Below are positions 37,071-46,624 of a stretch of DNA of 64,000 nucleotides, in pieces. The notes beneath the pieces were generated by a model. It ran no database searches and was not told the DNA's origin. It saw only the letters and a list, made by a program, of their open reading frames with translations. Each line of letters opens with the position of its first letter. Positions within the stretch are counted from its first letter, which is position 1. The stretch is from Oscillatoriales cyanobacterium (GTDB taxonomy: Bacteria; Cyanobacteriota; Cyanobacteriia; Cyanobacteriales; Laspinemataceae), in assembly GCA_011390955.1 (NCBI GenBank), contig JAABRM010000036.1:1-64000 (forward strand), read 5' to 3'. The position numbers and the translations under genes were made by a program.

Positions 37071-37583
37071 ATGTCTGTAAATTCTCTAACAATTGATTTA
37101 GCAATTGATGTCGCAATTTTTGTCACTTGTTTTATTTTTGGTAGCTTTGTGGAGTATTGGGCGCATCGATTAATGCATAAATACCCCAAAACTTTTGCCT
37201 TTCATACTAACCATCATAAAAACAATGAAGGTCAAGGAGTCCTGGGTGAGTTTCGCGATTATTTCAAAGGGGGAGTTATTCTGTTATTACCCTTATTTTT
37301 ATATTCTTGGTCAGTGGGACTGAGTTGGTTTCTGGGCGGTGTCACTTATGGGATTTTTGCCGCTTATGCTCATCAATTGCAACATGAAAATCCCACCAAA
37401 TGTTTTTGGATGAAAATGCCCGTTCACTATGTCCATCACAAGTACAATCAATGGAAATATAACTTTGGTTTAGGGGTTGATTGGTGGGATATAATGTTTG
37501 GCACTTATAAAGAAGTAGAATGGTTGACGGAAAAAGAACTGAGTCAACCAGAACGGGGAATGTTTCAAGTGCGTTGGTGGTAG
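37071..37583 (+). CDS. Fatty acid hydroxylase / sterol desaturase superfamily protein
   Basis: A 170-residue integral membrane protein. AGGAG at 37061-37065 fixes ATG 37071. Hydrophobic segments near residues 10-30 and 75-100 alternate with histidine boxes that bind a di-iron centre: HRLMH, HTNHH, HQLQH and HYVHHK. The C-terminal NFGLGVDWWDIMFGTYK is also typical. It probably hydroxylates or desaturates a lipid. The substrate is unknown; the position opposite the FAAL gene suggests a fatty-acid-related one. Confidence 0.8.
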   Translation: MSVNSLTIDLAIDVAIFVTCFIFGSFVEYWAHRLMHKYPKTFAFHTNHHKNNEGQGVLGEFRDYFKGGVILLLPLFLYSWSVGLSWFLGGVTYGIFAAYAHQLQHENPTKCFWMKMPVHYVHHKYNQWKYNFGLGVDWWDIMFGTYKEVEWLTEKELSQPERGMFQVRWW

Positions 37584-37593
37584 TTAAAACCTC

Positions 37594-37763
37594 AGAAACC
37601 GGGTTTCTTTTTCCCATGATTAATTTAACATTAATCTACACCCCAGAAACCCGGTTTCTTTGATTTCGGATAAAAAAGCGATCGCTGTTAGGTTTCAGAA
37701 ACCGGGTTTCTGGGAACGCATTTCACAGTTAAATTTAATTTACACAACAGAAACCCGGTTTCT
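37594..37763. repeat. Two paired-palindrome elements
   Basis: Units at 37594-37608 and 37645-37659, then 37697-37711 and 37749-37763, give two elements with start-to-start distances of 51 and 52 bases and different spacers. They fill the gap between the hydroxylase gene and a decayed Rpn gene. Confidence 0.85.
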
Positions 37764-37789
37764 TTTCCTGGGAATCGCTATTCATCAAA

Positions 37790-38012
37790 GCGCGGTTCTG
37801 GAGAAGCGAATTGGGGATAACATCTGGGGTAGCACCCTGAGAACTGATGCCAGGGGTTGCTCAAATTAATTTGGCACGGTTGACGGAACTTAAAAATGGG
37901 GTTATAATCGTATAGAGTCTGGAATTATTCCAGAATTTAATCTAATCAGCCCAAAACCAATAACAAATAACAAATAACAAACCCGGTTAGTTAACTAACC
38001 GGGCTTTTTTTT
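37790..38012 (+). pseudogene. 3' remnant of a third Rpn-type gene with its terminator
   Basis: Translation of 37838-37910 gives ELMPGVAQINLARLTELKNG, parallel to ELMPAVSQIKNVARLTALKD of the intact copies. The trailing CCAGAATTTAATCTAATC and an AACCCGGTTAG hairpin (37980-38008) match the end of copy 2. Upstream the frame is broken and the rest of the gene is missing; paired-palindrome elements lie at the break. Confidence 0.65.
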
Positions 38013-38162
38013 CTAGATATCTGATATCTATTTAATCATCTGGATGATTTATAGCGGTTATGATCCCCATTGGAGAGGTCTTCTGGATTCCCGCATACGC
38101 GGGAATGACAGATTTTTTTTGTACTTCATAACTCTGCTAAATGCTATAAGCCTTAAGCTTTG

Positions 38163-40133
38163 TTATGCTTCACCCCGTAATTTATCCAGAACGCCACGGT
38201 CTTCCAGGGTCGAAGTATCTCCAGCGACTTCTTGACCAGCGGCCAAATTCCGCAACAGACGCCGCATAATTTTCCCAGAACGGGTTTTAGGCAAAGCGTC
38301 ACAGAATTTAATTTCCGCCGGACGGGCCAGGGCGCCGATTTCATTCACCACATGGTCTTTGAGTTCTTTTTCTAACTCGTCGCTGGGGTCATAAGCACTT
38401 TCTAAGGTGACAAAGGCGACAATTTCTTCCCCTTTGATATCACTGGGTTTGCCCACCACTGCGGCTTCGGCAACGGATTCGTGAGAGACTAGGGCCGATT
38501 CGATTTCCATTGTGCCCAAACGGTGTCCGGCAACACTAATTACATCGTCTACACGACCCATGACCCAGAAGTAACCATCGGGGTCTTGGCGAGCACCGTC
38601 TCCGGCAAAGTACACAGATTTGCCATCGATGGGGGGGATTGGATCCCAGTAGGTGCTACGGAAGCGATCGGGGTTGCCATAAACGTTGCGGATCATGCTG
38701 GGCCAAGGATGCTTGATGACTAAATAGCCCCCTTGGTTTGCCCCAACGGAATGGCCGTCTAAATCCACTACGTCCGCAATAATGCCGGGGAATGGTAAGG
38801 TTGCCGAACCGGGTTTGGTGGGAGTGGCGCCGGGTAAGGGGGTAATCATAATGCCGCCAGTTTCGGTTTGCCACCAGGTATCCACGATCGCACATTTTTC
38901 GCCGCCAATTACCTCGTGATACCACATCCATGCCGCTGGGTTAATCGGTTCGCCGACGGTTCCGAGTAGTCGCAGAGAGGACAAGTCTCGGGCTTTGGGC
39001 AGGTCTGCGCCCATTTTCATAAATAAGCGAATGGCGGTGGGGGCAGTGTAGAAGATGGTGACGCGGTATTTTTGGATGACATCCCACAAACAACCGGGGT
39101 TAGAAGGACGGGGGGCGCCTTCATACATTAGGGTAGTAGCGCCGTTGGATAGTGGCCCATAGACGATGTAGCTATGTCCGGTGATCCAGCCGACATCAGC
39201 GGTACACCAGTAAACGTCGTTTTCTTGCAGGTCAAAAATCCACTTGGTAGTCATGTGGGTATAGAGGTTATAACCCCCAGTGGTGTGAACCACGCCTTTG
39301 GGTTTGCCCGTGGTCCCGGAGGTGTAGAGGATGAACAGCATATCTTCGCTGTCCATTGGTTCTGCCGGACAATCATCGCTGACTTGGGCTTTCAGTTCAT
39401 GCCACCAATGGTCGCGATCGCTTTCCATGTCGATATCTTGCCCGGTGCGCTTGACCACTAGGACGTGCTTCAGGGTGGGGACGGCGTTATCAGCGATCGC
39501 CTTATCCACTTGTTCTTTCAACGGCACGATCGCATCTTTGCGCCAACCCCCATCCGCCGTAATCACCAATTTTGCTTGGGCATCTTCCAGACGACTGTGC
39601 AAAGCTTCGGCGCTAAACCCGCCAAATACCACCGTATGCGGAGCCCCGACGCGGGCACAAGCTAACATGGCGATCGCGGCTTCGGGAATCATCGGCATAT
39701 AAATGCCCACACGGTCGCCTTTTCCCACGCCCAATTTTTTCAGGACATTGGCCATCAGGCAAACTTCTCGATGCAATTCGCGATAAGTAAAGATGCGAGA
39801 ATCTCCCGGTTCTCCTTCCCAAATTAATGCCGGTTTATCAGCCCGTCCGTTGGCCAAATGGCGATCGAGGCAATTGTAAGAAATATTCAGCTTGCCACCC
39901 ACAAACCATTTGGCAAAGGGAGGCTGCCAGTCTAACACCTTGTCCCACTTTTCAAACCAGTGCAACTCTTTTTCCGCTAAATCAGCCCAAAACTTTTCTG
40001 GGTCAGCTTTGGCTTGGGCATAGATCCGGTGATAGTCTTCCAGGCTTTTAATATGAGCGTTTTTTGCGAGTTCAACCGGGGGCTGAAATAAACGCTCTTC
40101 GTGCAGAGTAGATTCAATCGTTGTTTCGGTCAT
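38163..40133 (-). CDS. acs: Acetyl-CoA synthetase
   Basis: A 656-residue enzyme that makes acetyl-CoA from acetate, ATP and CoA through acetyl-AMP. Seen: the N-terminal ACS domain ([20 protein letters not shown]), [20 protein letters not shown] (P-loop), [34 protein letters not shown] and the C-terminal [14 protein letters not shown] with the lysine subject to regulatory acetylation. The length is normal. Expression is monocistronic: 865 bases of noncoding DNA lie upstream of it. Confidence 0.95.
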   Translation of the reverse strand: MTETTIESTLHEERLFQPPVELAKNAHIKSLEDYHRIYAQAKADPEKFWADLAEKELHWFEKWDKVLDWQPPFAKWFVGGKLNISYNCLDRHLANGRADKPALIWEGEPGDSRIFTYRELHREVCLMANVLKKLGVGKGDRVGIYMPMIPEAAIAMLACARVGAPHTVVFGGFSAEALHSRLEDAQAKLVITADGGWRKDAIVPLKEQVDKAIADNAVPTLKHVLVVKRTGQDIDMESDRDHWWHELKAQVSDDCPAEPMDSEDMLFILYTSGTTGKPKGVVHTTGGYNLYTHMTTKWIFDLQENDVYWCTADVGWITGHSYIVYGPLSNGATTLMYEGAPRPSNPGCLWDVIQKYRVTIFYTAPTAIRLFMKMGADLPKARDLSSLRLLGTVGEPINPAAWMWYHEVIGGEKCAIVDTWWQTETGGIMITPLPGATPTKPGSATLPFPGIIADVVDLDGHSVGANQGGYLVIKHPWPSMIRNVYGNPDRFRSTYWDPIPPIDGKSVYFAGDGARQDPDGYFWVMGRVDDVISVAGHRLGTMEIESALVSHESVAEAAVVGKPSDIKGEEIVAFVTLESAYDPSDELEKELKDHVVNEIGALARPAEIKFCDALPKTRSGKIMRRLLRNLAAGQEVAGDTSTLEDRGVLDKLRGEA

Positions 40134-40998
40134 TTTTCTTTATTTAACTAACGTTTAAAAACTTAACAGATTAGTCAATTCCGCGCTCAAAATCTTTGGT
40201 AAAGATTCTGATAGCAATTTTCTGACGTTACTGATTCTTCATCTATGAAGAACTTTTGAGAAATCACTTATTTTCTCGCTTTCGTTTCTCTGGCTTTTTT
40301 GTCCTCCATGCTTCGATTATAGAAAATTTAGTATTCTATTATACTTAATTTAGTTAATCTTGTCGCTCAATATAACTTTTTATTTATTTACAAAAGTTTA
40401 TATTTTCTGGAGATAACGCTCTGTTTTATGAGAAAAGTTGGCCAGAATCACCCTAAAATTTTTATAAACTTAAAGAAAATCTAAAATGTTTGCCCAAGTC
40501 TGAGAGTCGTTTAAGCTGGACTGACCAAGAAAATCCCCATAGAAAAATTGGCGGATTTGCCGGTTCCGGTCAAATCTCTCAGATTTTTGGCTGATATTTT
40601 TAACATATTTTTAACATAAAGTGACTAAATCAAGAGTCCTGATTTGGCAGTCAGGGAATGAAGTGATGGAAAAAATTAGATTAAATTATTAGTCTAGTAA
40701 AATACACCAATGGGTAAACCATAAAGGAATTGGATCTAGTATATCTGGATCGGCATCTATAGGAATTACGCAACTAATCTATATATGGAGTATTGGTGCG
40801 TTACGCTTTGCGCTTTCACACCCTACGCATAGCGTTTATGCGTAAATACCGATCTAAATGGGTTGGTTCGCGTAGCCTGCCGTAGGCAATCGCCAATATT
40901 GCCGAATTCCGGTGGGCGATCGCGCTGAATTCGGCTGGATATGTACCTGACCAGAGAAAAAACCAGGCCGGATGCTCACAAAAAGGAGAGGTACAAAA
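40134..40998. other. 865-bp AT-rich gap
   Basis: No gene is supported. Seen: repeat motifs of the GGTGCGTTACGC and CCTACGC types near 40790-40840, and a 9-bp inverted repeat GCCGAATTC at 40901-40909 with 40927-40935. It presumably holds the acs promoter and that of the efflux adaptor. Confidence 0.5.
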
Positions 40999-41049
40999 AT
41001 GTTAAAAATGTTAAAAATGTTAAAAATGTTAAATTTAAGTAAATTGTAA
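40999..41049 (+). CDS. Possible 16-residue leader peptide before the efflux adaptor
   Basis: AAGGAGAGG at 40983-40991 precedes an ATG at 40999 that encodes MLKMLKMLKMLNLSKL and stops 15 bases before the adaptor ATG. It is made of four 9-bp tandem repeats (ATGTTAAAA). The adaptor gene itself has no good ribosome binding site, so translation may be coupled through this frame. The copy number of the 9-bp unit would not change the frame. Confidence 0.4.
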   Translation: MLKMLKMLKMLNLSKL

Positions 41050-41064
41050 TACCAGTTGAATTTC

Positions 41065-42825
41065 ATGGATACTCGTCATTCTGCCGATTACACACCCGCA
41101 ATCAGCATTTTGCCTTCGGAAATCGCCGAAAACTCCGAACTGCCGGAAATTTCCCCATCTGAAGATAATTCGCAACCTTATACATCCAATGGAAAACGCA
41201 GACCTTCACGCAAAAAATTCCCCAAGTCGCCTTTAGGGGGAATTTTTTTATGGATCGTACTGTTGACTGCTGGTGCTGGTGGTGGATGGTATTGGTGGCA
41301 GTCACAGCATGGCGCCGCCCAACCCACTCAAGGTCAAAGAGGGGGTCCCCGGTCGATTTCCGTAAGAATTGCCCCGGTAGTTACGGCCACTTTGGAAGAA
41401 AGCAGTGAGATTGTGGGAAATTTGGAGGCAGAAGAGTCTGTCAGTATCCAGTCCGAGGTGGATGGTCGGGCGATCGATATCTATGTCAGACCAGGCGATC
41501 GCATTTCTCAAGGGATGACGATCGCCCGTTTGGACAGTCGGGAAGCAGAAATTCAGCTTCGGCAAGGGCAAGCCAACTTAATTAGCGCCCAAGCCCGGTT
41601 AGCCGAATTACAAGCAGGCCCGCGTTTAGAAGAAATTGCCCAAGCTAGGGCTCGCTTAAATCAGTCTGAGGCGCGTTTGGCGGAGTTGCGATCGGGCAAC
41701 CGTTCCGAAGACATTGCCCAAGCCAGAGCCCGCTTAAGGCAAGCTGAAGCCAGACTCCAAGCCCTGAGTGGAGGCAGTCGCAATCAAGGAATTGCCCAAG
41801 CGGAAGCCCAAATTGCCGATGCTGAAGCGAGGCTGGATTTGAGTGCAGAAAGAGTCAGACGCAATGAGGAGTTACTCAATGAAGGGGCGATTTCCCGCGA
41901 TCGCTTTGATGAGGTGGTGGCCGAAAACCGCCAAGCAGAAGCCAGTTTAGAAGCAGCCAAACAACGCTTAGAAGAACTGAAACAAAGTCAACGGGAAGAC
42001 CGCCAAGAAGCGGAAGCGGAAGTCAACGAAGCCCAGCAAGCTTTGGCCCTCCAAGAAAGAGGCCCACGGGTTGAAACTATTGCCGCAGCAGAAGCGGAAG
42101 TGGAGGAAAGATTCCAAGAACTCAGAAGATTAGAAAATGGAACTCGTCCGGAAGAAATTGCGGCGGCAGAAGCTGAGGTTGCCCAAGTGCAAGCCCAAGT
42201 TCGGGCATTAGAAGTGGCGATCCAGGATACGCGAGTGATTGCTCCGTTTTCTGGGGTGATTGGGGATGTGCCGGTGAAAATTGGCGACTATTTAAGCCGG
42301 GGCAGTGTTATTACAACTTTAACCCAAAATAATGGGTTAGATTTGCGGATATTTGTTTCGGCAGATCGGCTGTCTGAATTGCGTTTGGGGTTGCCCGTAG
42401 AGATTACCAATAGTAACAATGAACCTTTGGCCGAAGGTCGGATTAGTTTTATTTCTCCTCAAGTGAATGCTGAGTCGCAAACTGTTTTAGCCAAAGCTAC
42501 TTTTGATAATTCTCAAGGTGAGTTACTTGATGGCCAATTTGTCCGGGCTAAAATTATTTGGAGTCGTCGTCCTGGGGCGATCGTTGTCCCGGCTACCGCA
42601 GTGGTTTTTCAAGGAGATGAACGATTTGTGTATGTGGTGGAACAGTCACCGCCCACTTCTGAAGCGGAAGAACCACAAATGAAGGCGAAAAGATTGCCGG
42701 TGAAATTGGGATTTGTCGAAGGCGATCGCATTGAAATTATTGAAGGCTTAGAACCAGGCGATCGAATTATTACCTCTGGTTTACAACGACTCTCTGATGG
42801 GGCAGCAATTAGAGTCATGCGTTAG
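41065..42825 (+). CDS. HlyD/RND-type membrane fusion (efflux adaptor) protein
   Basis: A 586-residue adaptor anchored by one TM near residues 57-77 (GGIFLWIVLLTAGAGGGWYW). The barrel-sandwich halves are around 105-160 and 395-450 (IDIYVRPGDRISQGMTIARL; VIAPFSGVIGDVPVKIGDYL). In between is a very long alanine/glutamate-rich coiled coil with repeated RLxxLR and EIAQARARL motifs. The C-terminal beta-barrel and MP domain end in IEIIEGLEPGDRIITSG. It would bridge an inner-membrane pump and an outer-membrane channel, but no transporter gene lies downstream: a repeat array follows at once. ATG 41065 is chosen; a TTG at 41056 is possible. Confidence 0.85.
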   Translation: MDTRHSADYTPAISILPSEIAENSELPEISPSEDNSQPYTSNGKRRPSRKKFPKSPLGGIFLWIVLLTAGAGGGWYWWQSQHGAAQPTQGQRGGPRSISVRIAPVVTATLEESSEIVGNLEAEESVSIQSEVDGRAIDIYVRPGDRISQGMTIARLDSREAEIQLRQGQANLISAQARLAELQAGPRLEEIAQARARLNQSEARLAELRSGNRSEDIAQARARLRQAEARLQALSGGSRNQGIAQAEAQIADAEARLDLSAERVRRNEELLNEGAISRDRFDEVVAENRQAEASLEAAKQRLEELKQSQREDRQEAEAEVNEAQQALALQERGPRVETIAAAEAEVEERFQELRRLENGTRPEEIAAAEAEVAQVQAQVRALEVAIQDTRVIAPFSGVIGDVPVKIGDYLSRGSVITTLTQNNGLDLRIFVSADRLSELRLGLPVEITNSNNEPLAEGRISFISPQVNAESQTVLAKATFDNSQGELLDGQFVRAKIIWSRRPGAIVVPATAVVFQGDERFVYVVEQSPPTSEAEEPQMKAKRLPVKLGFVEGDRIEIIEGLEPGDRIITSGLQRLSDGAAIRVMR

Positions 42826-42859
42826 GTTAGATTTGACTTCGGCTTTCCCAGAAAACGGG

Positions 42860-43236
42860 ACAAGAAACCGGGGCAATAAACCGGGGCAATAAACCGGGTT
42901 TCTTAAGTCAATCTCTGCCACCCCACCGGCCCCTACATAGAAACCCGGTTTCTGGATCTCCAGGGACAAGAAACCGGGTTTCTCTAAGAAATCTCTGCCA
43001 CCCCACCGGCCCCTACATAGAAACCCGGTTTCTAACCGCTTCAGGTTTAGGGGTTGCTGGTGGGGACAAGAAACCGGGTTTCTATGAGCGTTGTTGGTTG
43101 GTGGCAAAGGTTGACTTAAGAAACCCGGTTTCTGAGACCCCGGTTTTGGGGTTAATTGACTTCGGCAAACAAGAAACCGGGTTTCTATGAGCGTTGTTGG
43201 TTGGTGGCAAAGGTTGACTTAAGAAACCCGGTTTCT
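42860..43236. repeat. Dense array of paired palindromes (AGAAACCGGGTTTCT family)
   Basis: Intact units start at 42949, 42969, 43019, 43069, 43119, 43172 and 43222; degenerate ones lie before 42900. They form pairs 50 bases apart. Two spacers occur twice each, one with CTGCCACCCCACCGGCCCCT and one with GAGCGTTGTTGGTTGGTGGC, so pairs were multiplied with their spacers. This is a BIME-like array, not a CRISPR. Confidence 0.9.
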
Positions 43237-43249
43237 ACGCCCTATAAAA

Positions 43250-43733
43250 CAATTGAAAGGCAGAATCGTCATGCTTGACTTTTGGACTTACTGCTGCATC
43301 AACTGCACGTTTTGCCATATTTGAAATATTTAAAACAAAAATATCAATATATTCTAACAGTAATTAGGGGGCATTCAGCGAAGTTTGAGAACGAAAAAAA
43401 TATCGAGCAAATTCGCCAGGGTATTCTCCGATATGATATTGAACATCCGGTGATTGTGGACGATGATTTTTATATTTGGCAACAATATGCAGTGCGGGCA
43501 TGGCCAAGGCAATTATCGATCCTCAAGGATATGTTATTGGGCAAGTTTCTGGAGAAGGGCATCGAGAAATGCTAGATGACCTGATTAATGATATGATTCA
43601 GGAACACCAAGAAAAGGGGACAATTAATTATCAGGAAATTCGCTTAAGTCTGGGGCAATCTGTAAGCACACCTCTGAGATTTCCGGGCAAAGTGTTGGCG
43701 GATGAAAAGTGCGATCGCTTCGGTGTCTCGTAG
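43250..43733 (+). pseudogene. Broken thioredoxin-like (thiol-disulfide) domain protein
   Basis: In three frames the DNA still spells a thioredoxin-like domain: [12 protein letters not shown] with the redox cysteines, then [47 protein letters not shown], and in another frame IDPQGYVIGQVSGEGHREML. The pattern is that of thioredoxin-NHL repeat proteins. In-frame stops, at least two frameshifts and loss of any NHL propeller show it is dead. It begins directly at the edge of the palindrome array. Confidence 0.7.
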
Positions 43734-43895
43734 GCGATCGCGAATCAGGCAAAATCGGCTTTCCTGAATGCGGAGGGCGGCGAAGCATTCCGGGATGAAA
43801 TTCCTGTTTTTAACTACAAATATCTGCGGTCATGCTTCGCCCCTACATGGGAAAAACTGGGAAAAACGCGGTAATTCTTAATAATGAGATGAAAA

Positions 43896-45302
43896 ATGCA
43901 AAATTCTCGTCAAATAGCTTTTCTAATACTTAGAGATATCCATCGTCGGGGTGCTTTTGCGGATGTGGCTTTGGATAAGTGGCTGCGTCAGATTAAAATC
44001 GAATCCAAGGCTGAAGGAGTGAAGCCCGTTCGCGCAGCGTCTCGGAACGAGAATCGCGCTTTGGTGACAGAACTCGTCTATGGTTGTGTCAGAAGGATGC
44101 GATCGCTGGATGCCTTGATTGATTTGTTGGCGAAAAAGCCTGCGGACAAACAACCCCCGGATTTGCGGATAATTCTACATTTGGGATTCTATCAACTGCG
44201 ATATTTAAATCAGATTCCCGCAGGAACAGCAGTAGATACTACGGTGGAATTGGCAAAAACAAATGGAATGTCAGGATTAACCGGGGTGGTGAATGGTTTA
44301 CTTCGGCAGTATCTTCGGCAGGCAGAAGCCGGTACAATTGACGATCGACTGATAAAAGCCAGTGGCGATAGTTCTATTCCAGGAAAACATTTGGGAATTA
44401 TCCATAGTTATCCTGACTGGATTGTGAATAATTGGTTAGAACAATTAGGATTAGAAGAAACTGAGCAACTTTGTGAATGGTTTAATCAATCACCCACCAT
44501 TGATTTGCGGGTTAATCCATTGCGAAGTTCCGTGGATCGAGTAGAAACGGCATTACAAAATGGCGGAGTTAAGGTTAGTCGTTTGCCTGCTTTGCCCCAA
44601 GGGTTAAGATTAACCGGAAAAGTTGGCGCTATCGCTGCTCTCCCCGGATATGAACAAGGCTGGTGGACTATCCAAGATAGTAGCGCTCAATTAGTCACTT
44701 ATTTATTAGATCCTCAACCAGATAGCGTAGTAATTGATGCTTGTGCTGCCCCTGGGGGCAAAACCACCCATATTGCAGAGGTAATGGGAGATGCAGGCAC
44801 AATTTGGGCTGGCGATCGCGCCCCTTCTCGACTGAAAAAAGTCAAAGAAAATGCTGAGAGATTACAACTCAAATCGATTCAAATTGTCCCAGGGGATAGT
44901 CGCAAGTTATCTCAATTTAAAGAAACCGCTGATTTTGTGCTTTTAGATGCCCCTTGTTCGGGATTAGGCACCCTACATCGCCGTGCGGATATTCGGTGGC
45001 GACAAACTCCTGAAAATATTCAAGAAATTTGTCAATTACAAAGGGAACTTTTAGAGCAAGTTTGCCAATGGGTCAAACCAGGGGGCATTTTAGTTTATTC
45101 CACTTGTACTCTTTATCCTCCAGAAAATGAAGAGGCGATCGCAGATTTCTTATCTCGACACGAACAATGGCAAATTGAACTACCAAAAGCGGGCAATCCT
45201 GCCGCAGAATTTATCACTCCTGAAGGGTGGATAAAAGTTTGGCCTCATCGTCATATAATGGATGGATTTTTTATGGTGAGATTAAGAAAAACTACCCAAT
45301 AA
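43896..45302 (+). CDS. rsmB: 16S rRNA m5C967 methyltransferase RsmB
   Basis: A 468-residue protein (also called Sun). An N-terminal NusB-like RNA-binding domain (about 1-150) is followed by the Rossmann methyltransferase: VIDACAAPGGKTTHIAEVMG binds SAM, LLDAPCSGLGTLHRRADIRW holds the first catalytic cysteine and VYSTCTLYPPENEEAI the second. Residues about 38-53 (KAEGVKPVRAASRNEN) interrupt the NusB-like domain and are encoded by a short interspersed repeat, in frame. The rest looks intact. Confidence 0.93.
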   Translation: MQNSRQIAFLILRDIHRRGAFADVALDKWLRQIKIESKAEGVKPVRAASRNENRALVTELVYGCVRRMRSLDALIDLLAKKPADKQPPDLRIILHLGFYQLRYLNQIPAGTAVDTTVELAKTNGMSGLTGVVNGLLRQYLRQAEAGTIDDRLIKASGDSSIPGKHLGIIHSYPDWIVNNWLEQLGLEETEQLCEWFNQSPTIDLRVNPLRSSVDRVETALQNGGVKVSRLPALPQGLRLTGKVGAIAALPGYEQGWWTIQDSSAQLVTYLLDPQPDSVVIDACAAPGGKTTHIAEVMGDAGTIWAGDRAPSRLKKVKENAERLQLKSIQIVPGDSRKLSQFKETADFVLLDAPCSGLGTLHRRADIRWRQTPENIQEICQLQRELLEQVCQWVKPGGILVYSTCTLYPPENEEAIADFLSRHEQWQIELPKAGNPAAEFITPEGWIKVWPHRHIMDGFFMVRLRKTTQ

Positions 45303-45557
45303 GTATCAGGGAAAAATTACAGCGGTTTTTTATTATACCTCTGGCATAATTCTCAAAATACCCCCTTTTTTAGGGGGTTTTGGGGTATCTGCTTTTTAGG
45401 GATTTTTGAGTAATCGCTCCGTTATTTTGCCAGAATTGTCTATGATAATTTGGCAAGAGTTATAATGTTATTTTTGGGTTTGATGTGTTTCGCAAAGATT
45501 TAAATGAGAGCAAATCTAATAATTTATCCGGCTTGGGAAAGATGAATTAAATTCAAC

Positions 45558-46082
45558 TCACAGCGAGAAGCTCCCAAGAGGTTTATTTTTTAAATCTGGG
45601 GATGCCATTAAAGGATTATAAACTTCTCCCTCGTATGGTTGCCAAACATACCTAGAACTAAAGGTTCGGAAACGTGGCAGTATTTCTAACCCTAATGTAA
45701 TTTCTTCGGCTAAAACTAATCCGGGAATAGATAAGTTAGGTAAATCAGAAATCAGTTCACTATAGGTTCTAAATTCATCGACTTCAACCCCTACCAAAGC
45801 ATAACGAAAAGAAGAATTAAACCGGAGAGTTTGATATAATAAAATCCCTAACTCTGTCATTAAATAAGCACTTTCAGGACTATCTATTCCCACTTCACTA
45901 ATATTATTAGGATAAACCCGACACCACCAATTTTGATCGATATCTTGAAAAGTATCTGTGCGACATAAGCATTGGCGACCATTTGACAGTATCCATTTTA
46001 TTCCCTCAAAGTGTTGGGCGAATTGATTGACATTGCTTTCATCAGAACCACACTCTGCCGATAAACTGAATATCCACGCCAT
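45558..46082 (-). CDS. Hypothetical protein
   Basis: A 174-residue soluble protein (MAWIFSLSAECGSDESNVNQ at the start; GGAG lies before the ATG). The central part has ILLYQTLRFNSSFRYALVGV and EVDEFRTYSELISDLP. Tryptophans and acidic residues are common, and no TM or signal peptide is seen. I do not recognise the family. It stands alone on the minus strand between a hairpin-rich gap and a block of inverted repeats. Confidence 0.6.
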   Translation of the reverse strand: MAWIFSLSAECGSDESNVNQFAQHFEGIKWILSNGRQCLCRTDTFQDIDQNWWCRVYPNNISEVGIDSPESAYLMTELGILLYQTLRFNSSFRYALVGVEVDEFRTYSELISDLPNLSIPGLVLAEEITLGLEILPRFRTFSSRYVWQPYEGEVYNPLMASPDLKNKPLGSFSL

Positions 46083-46107
46083 TTTTATAGACTCCTATAA
46101 TAGACAT

Positions 46108-46310
46108 AGACTAAGTATTTGTAGTATTTGTAGGTTGGGTCCACCGTCCACGAAACCCAACTATTTGTAGTATTCGTAGGTTGGGTTTCCTTGCGTCAAC
46201 CCAACCTACGAATTAGCCAACTATTTGTAGTATTCTTAGGTTGGGTTTACTTGCGTCAACCCAACCTAAGAATTAGTGGACAATGCCCAACCTAAGAATT
46301 AGTTAATCAA
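46108..46310. repeat. GTAGGTTGGGTT inverted repeats, about three tandem copies
   Basis: AACTATTTGTAGTATT, then a TAGGTTGGGT motif and its inverse ACCCAACCTA, repeated about three times with small changes. This is a common cyanobacterial repeat that can fold into hairpins. It lies between two minus-strand genes. Confidence 0.8.
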
Positions 46311-46317
46311 GAGATAT

Positions 46318-46527
46318 TTAACTATCTTTTCGATCGCTTTTCTCAGTGTTTAAGTCAGGGATAATATTGGGACGTTCCGCATTTTCCCAGCCGGGAGGAC
46401 GCTTGGAGTTATACCAGGCGATCGAACCAATAGTGACAGCGGCAATAAATCCCACTACATAAACAGCGACAAATTCTACGGGAAAATTTGTCGCTGGATT
46501 AGCCCCAACCTCGATCGGTATATTCAT
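46318..46527 (-). CDS. Psb35-like small photosystem II-associated protein
   Basis: A 69-residue protein with one TM segment (FVAVYVVGFIAAVTIGSIAW) followed by YNSKRPPGWENAERP and a charged tail. This fits my memory of the Psb35-related proteins, which are linked with stability of the CP47 pigment-protein in photosystem II. The GWExAERP motif is the main support. It lies downstream of the class A PBP on the other side of the gap. Alternative: an unrelated small thylakoid protein. Confidence 0.55.
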   Translation of the reverse strand: MNIPIEVGANPATNFPVEFVAVYVVGFIAAVTIGSIAWYNSKRPPGWENAERPNIIPDLNTEKSDRKDS

Positions 46528-46624
46528 GCAATTAATGCACGGCGATTTATCGCCGTACCTCCTAACTTAAGAATCAACAATTTCCAATCTTAAAGAAATA
46601 TTAACCGATCGCGATCGACTTTAA

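Noticed and set aside
42860-43236. CRISPR-like array of repeats and spacers
   Set aside because: The repeats are 15-bp palindromes alternating in orientation, with duplicated spacers and no cas genes in the window. They fit paired REP/BIME elements.
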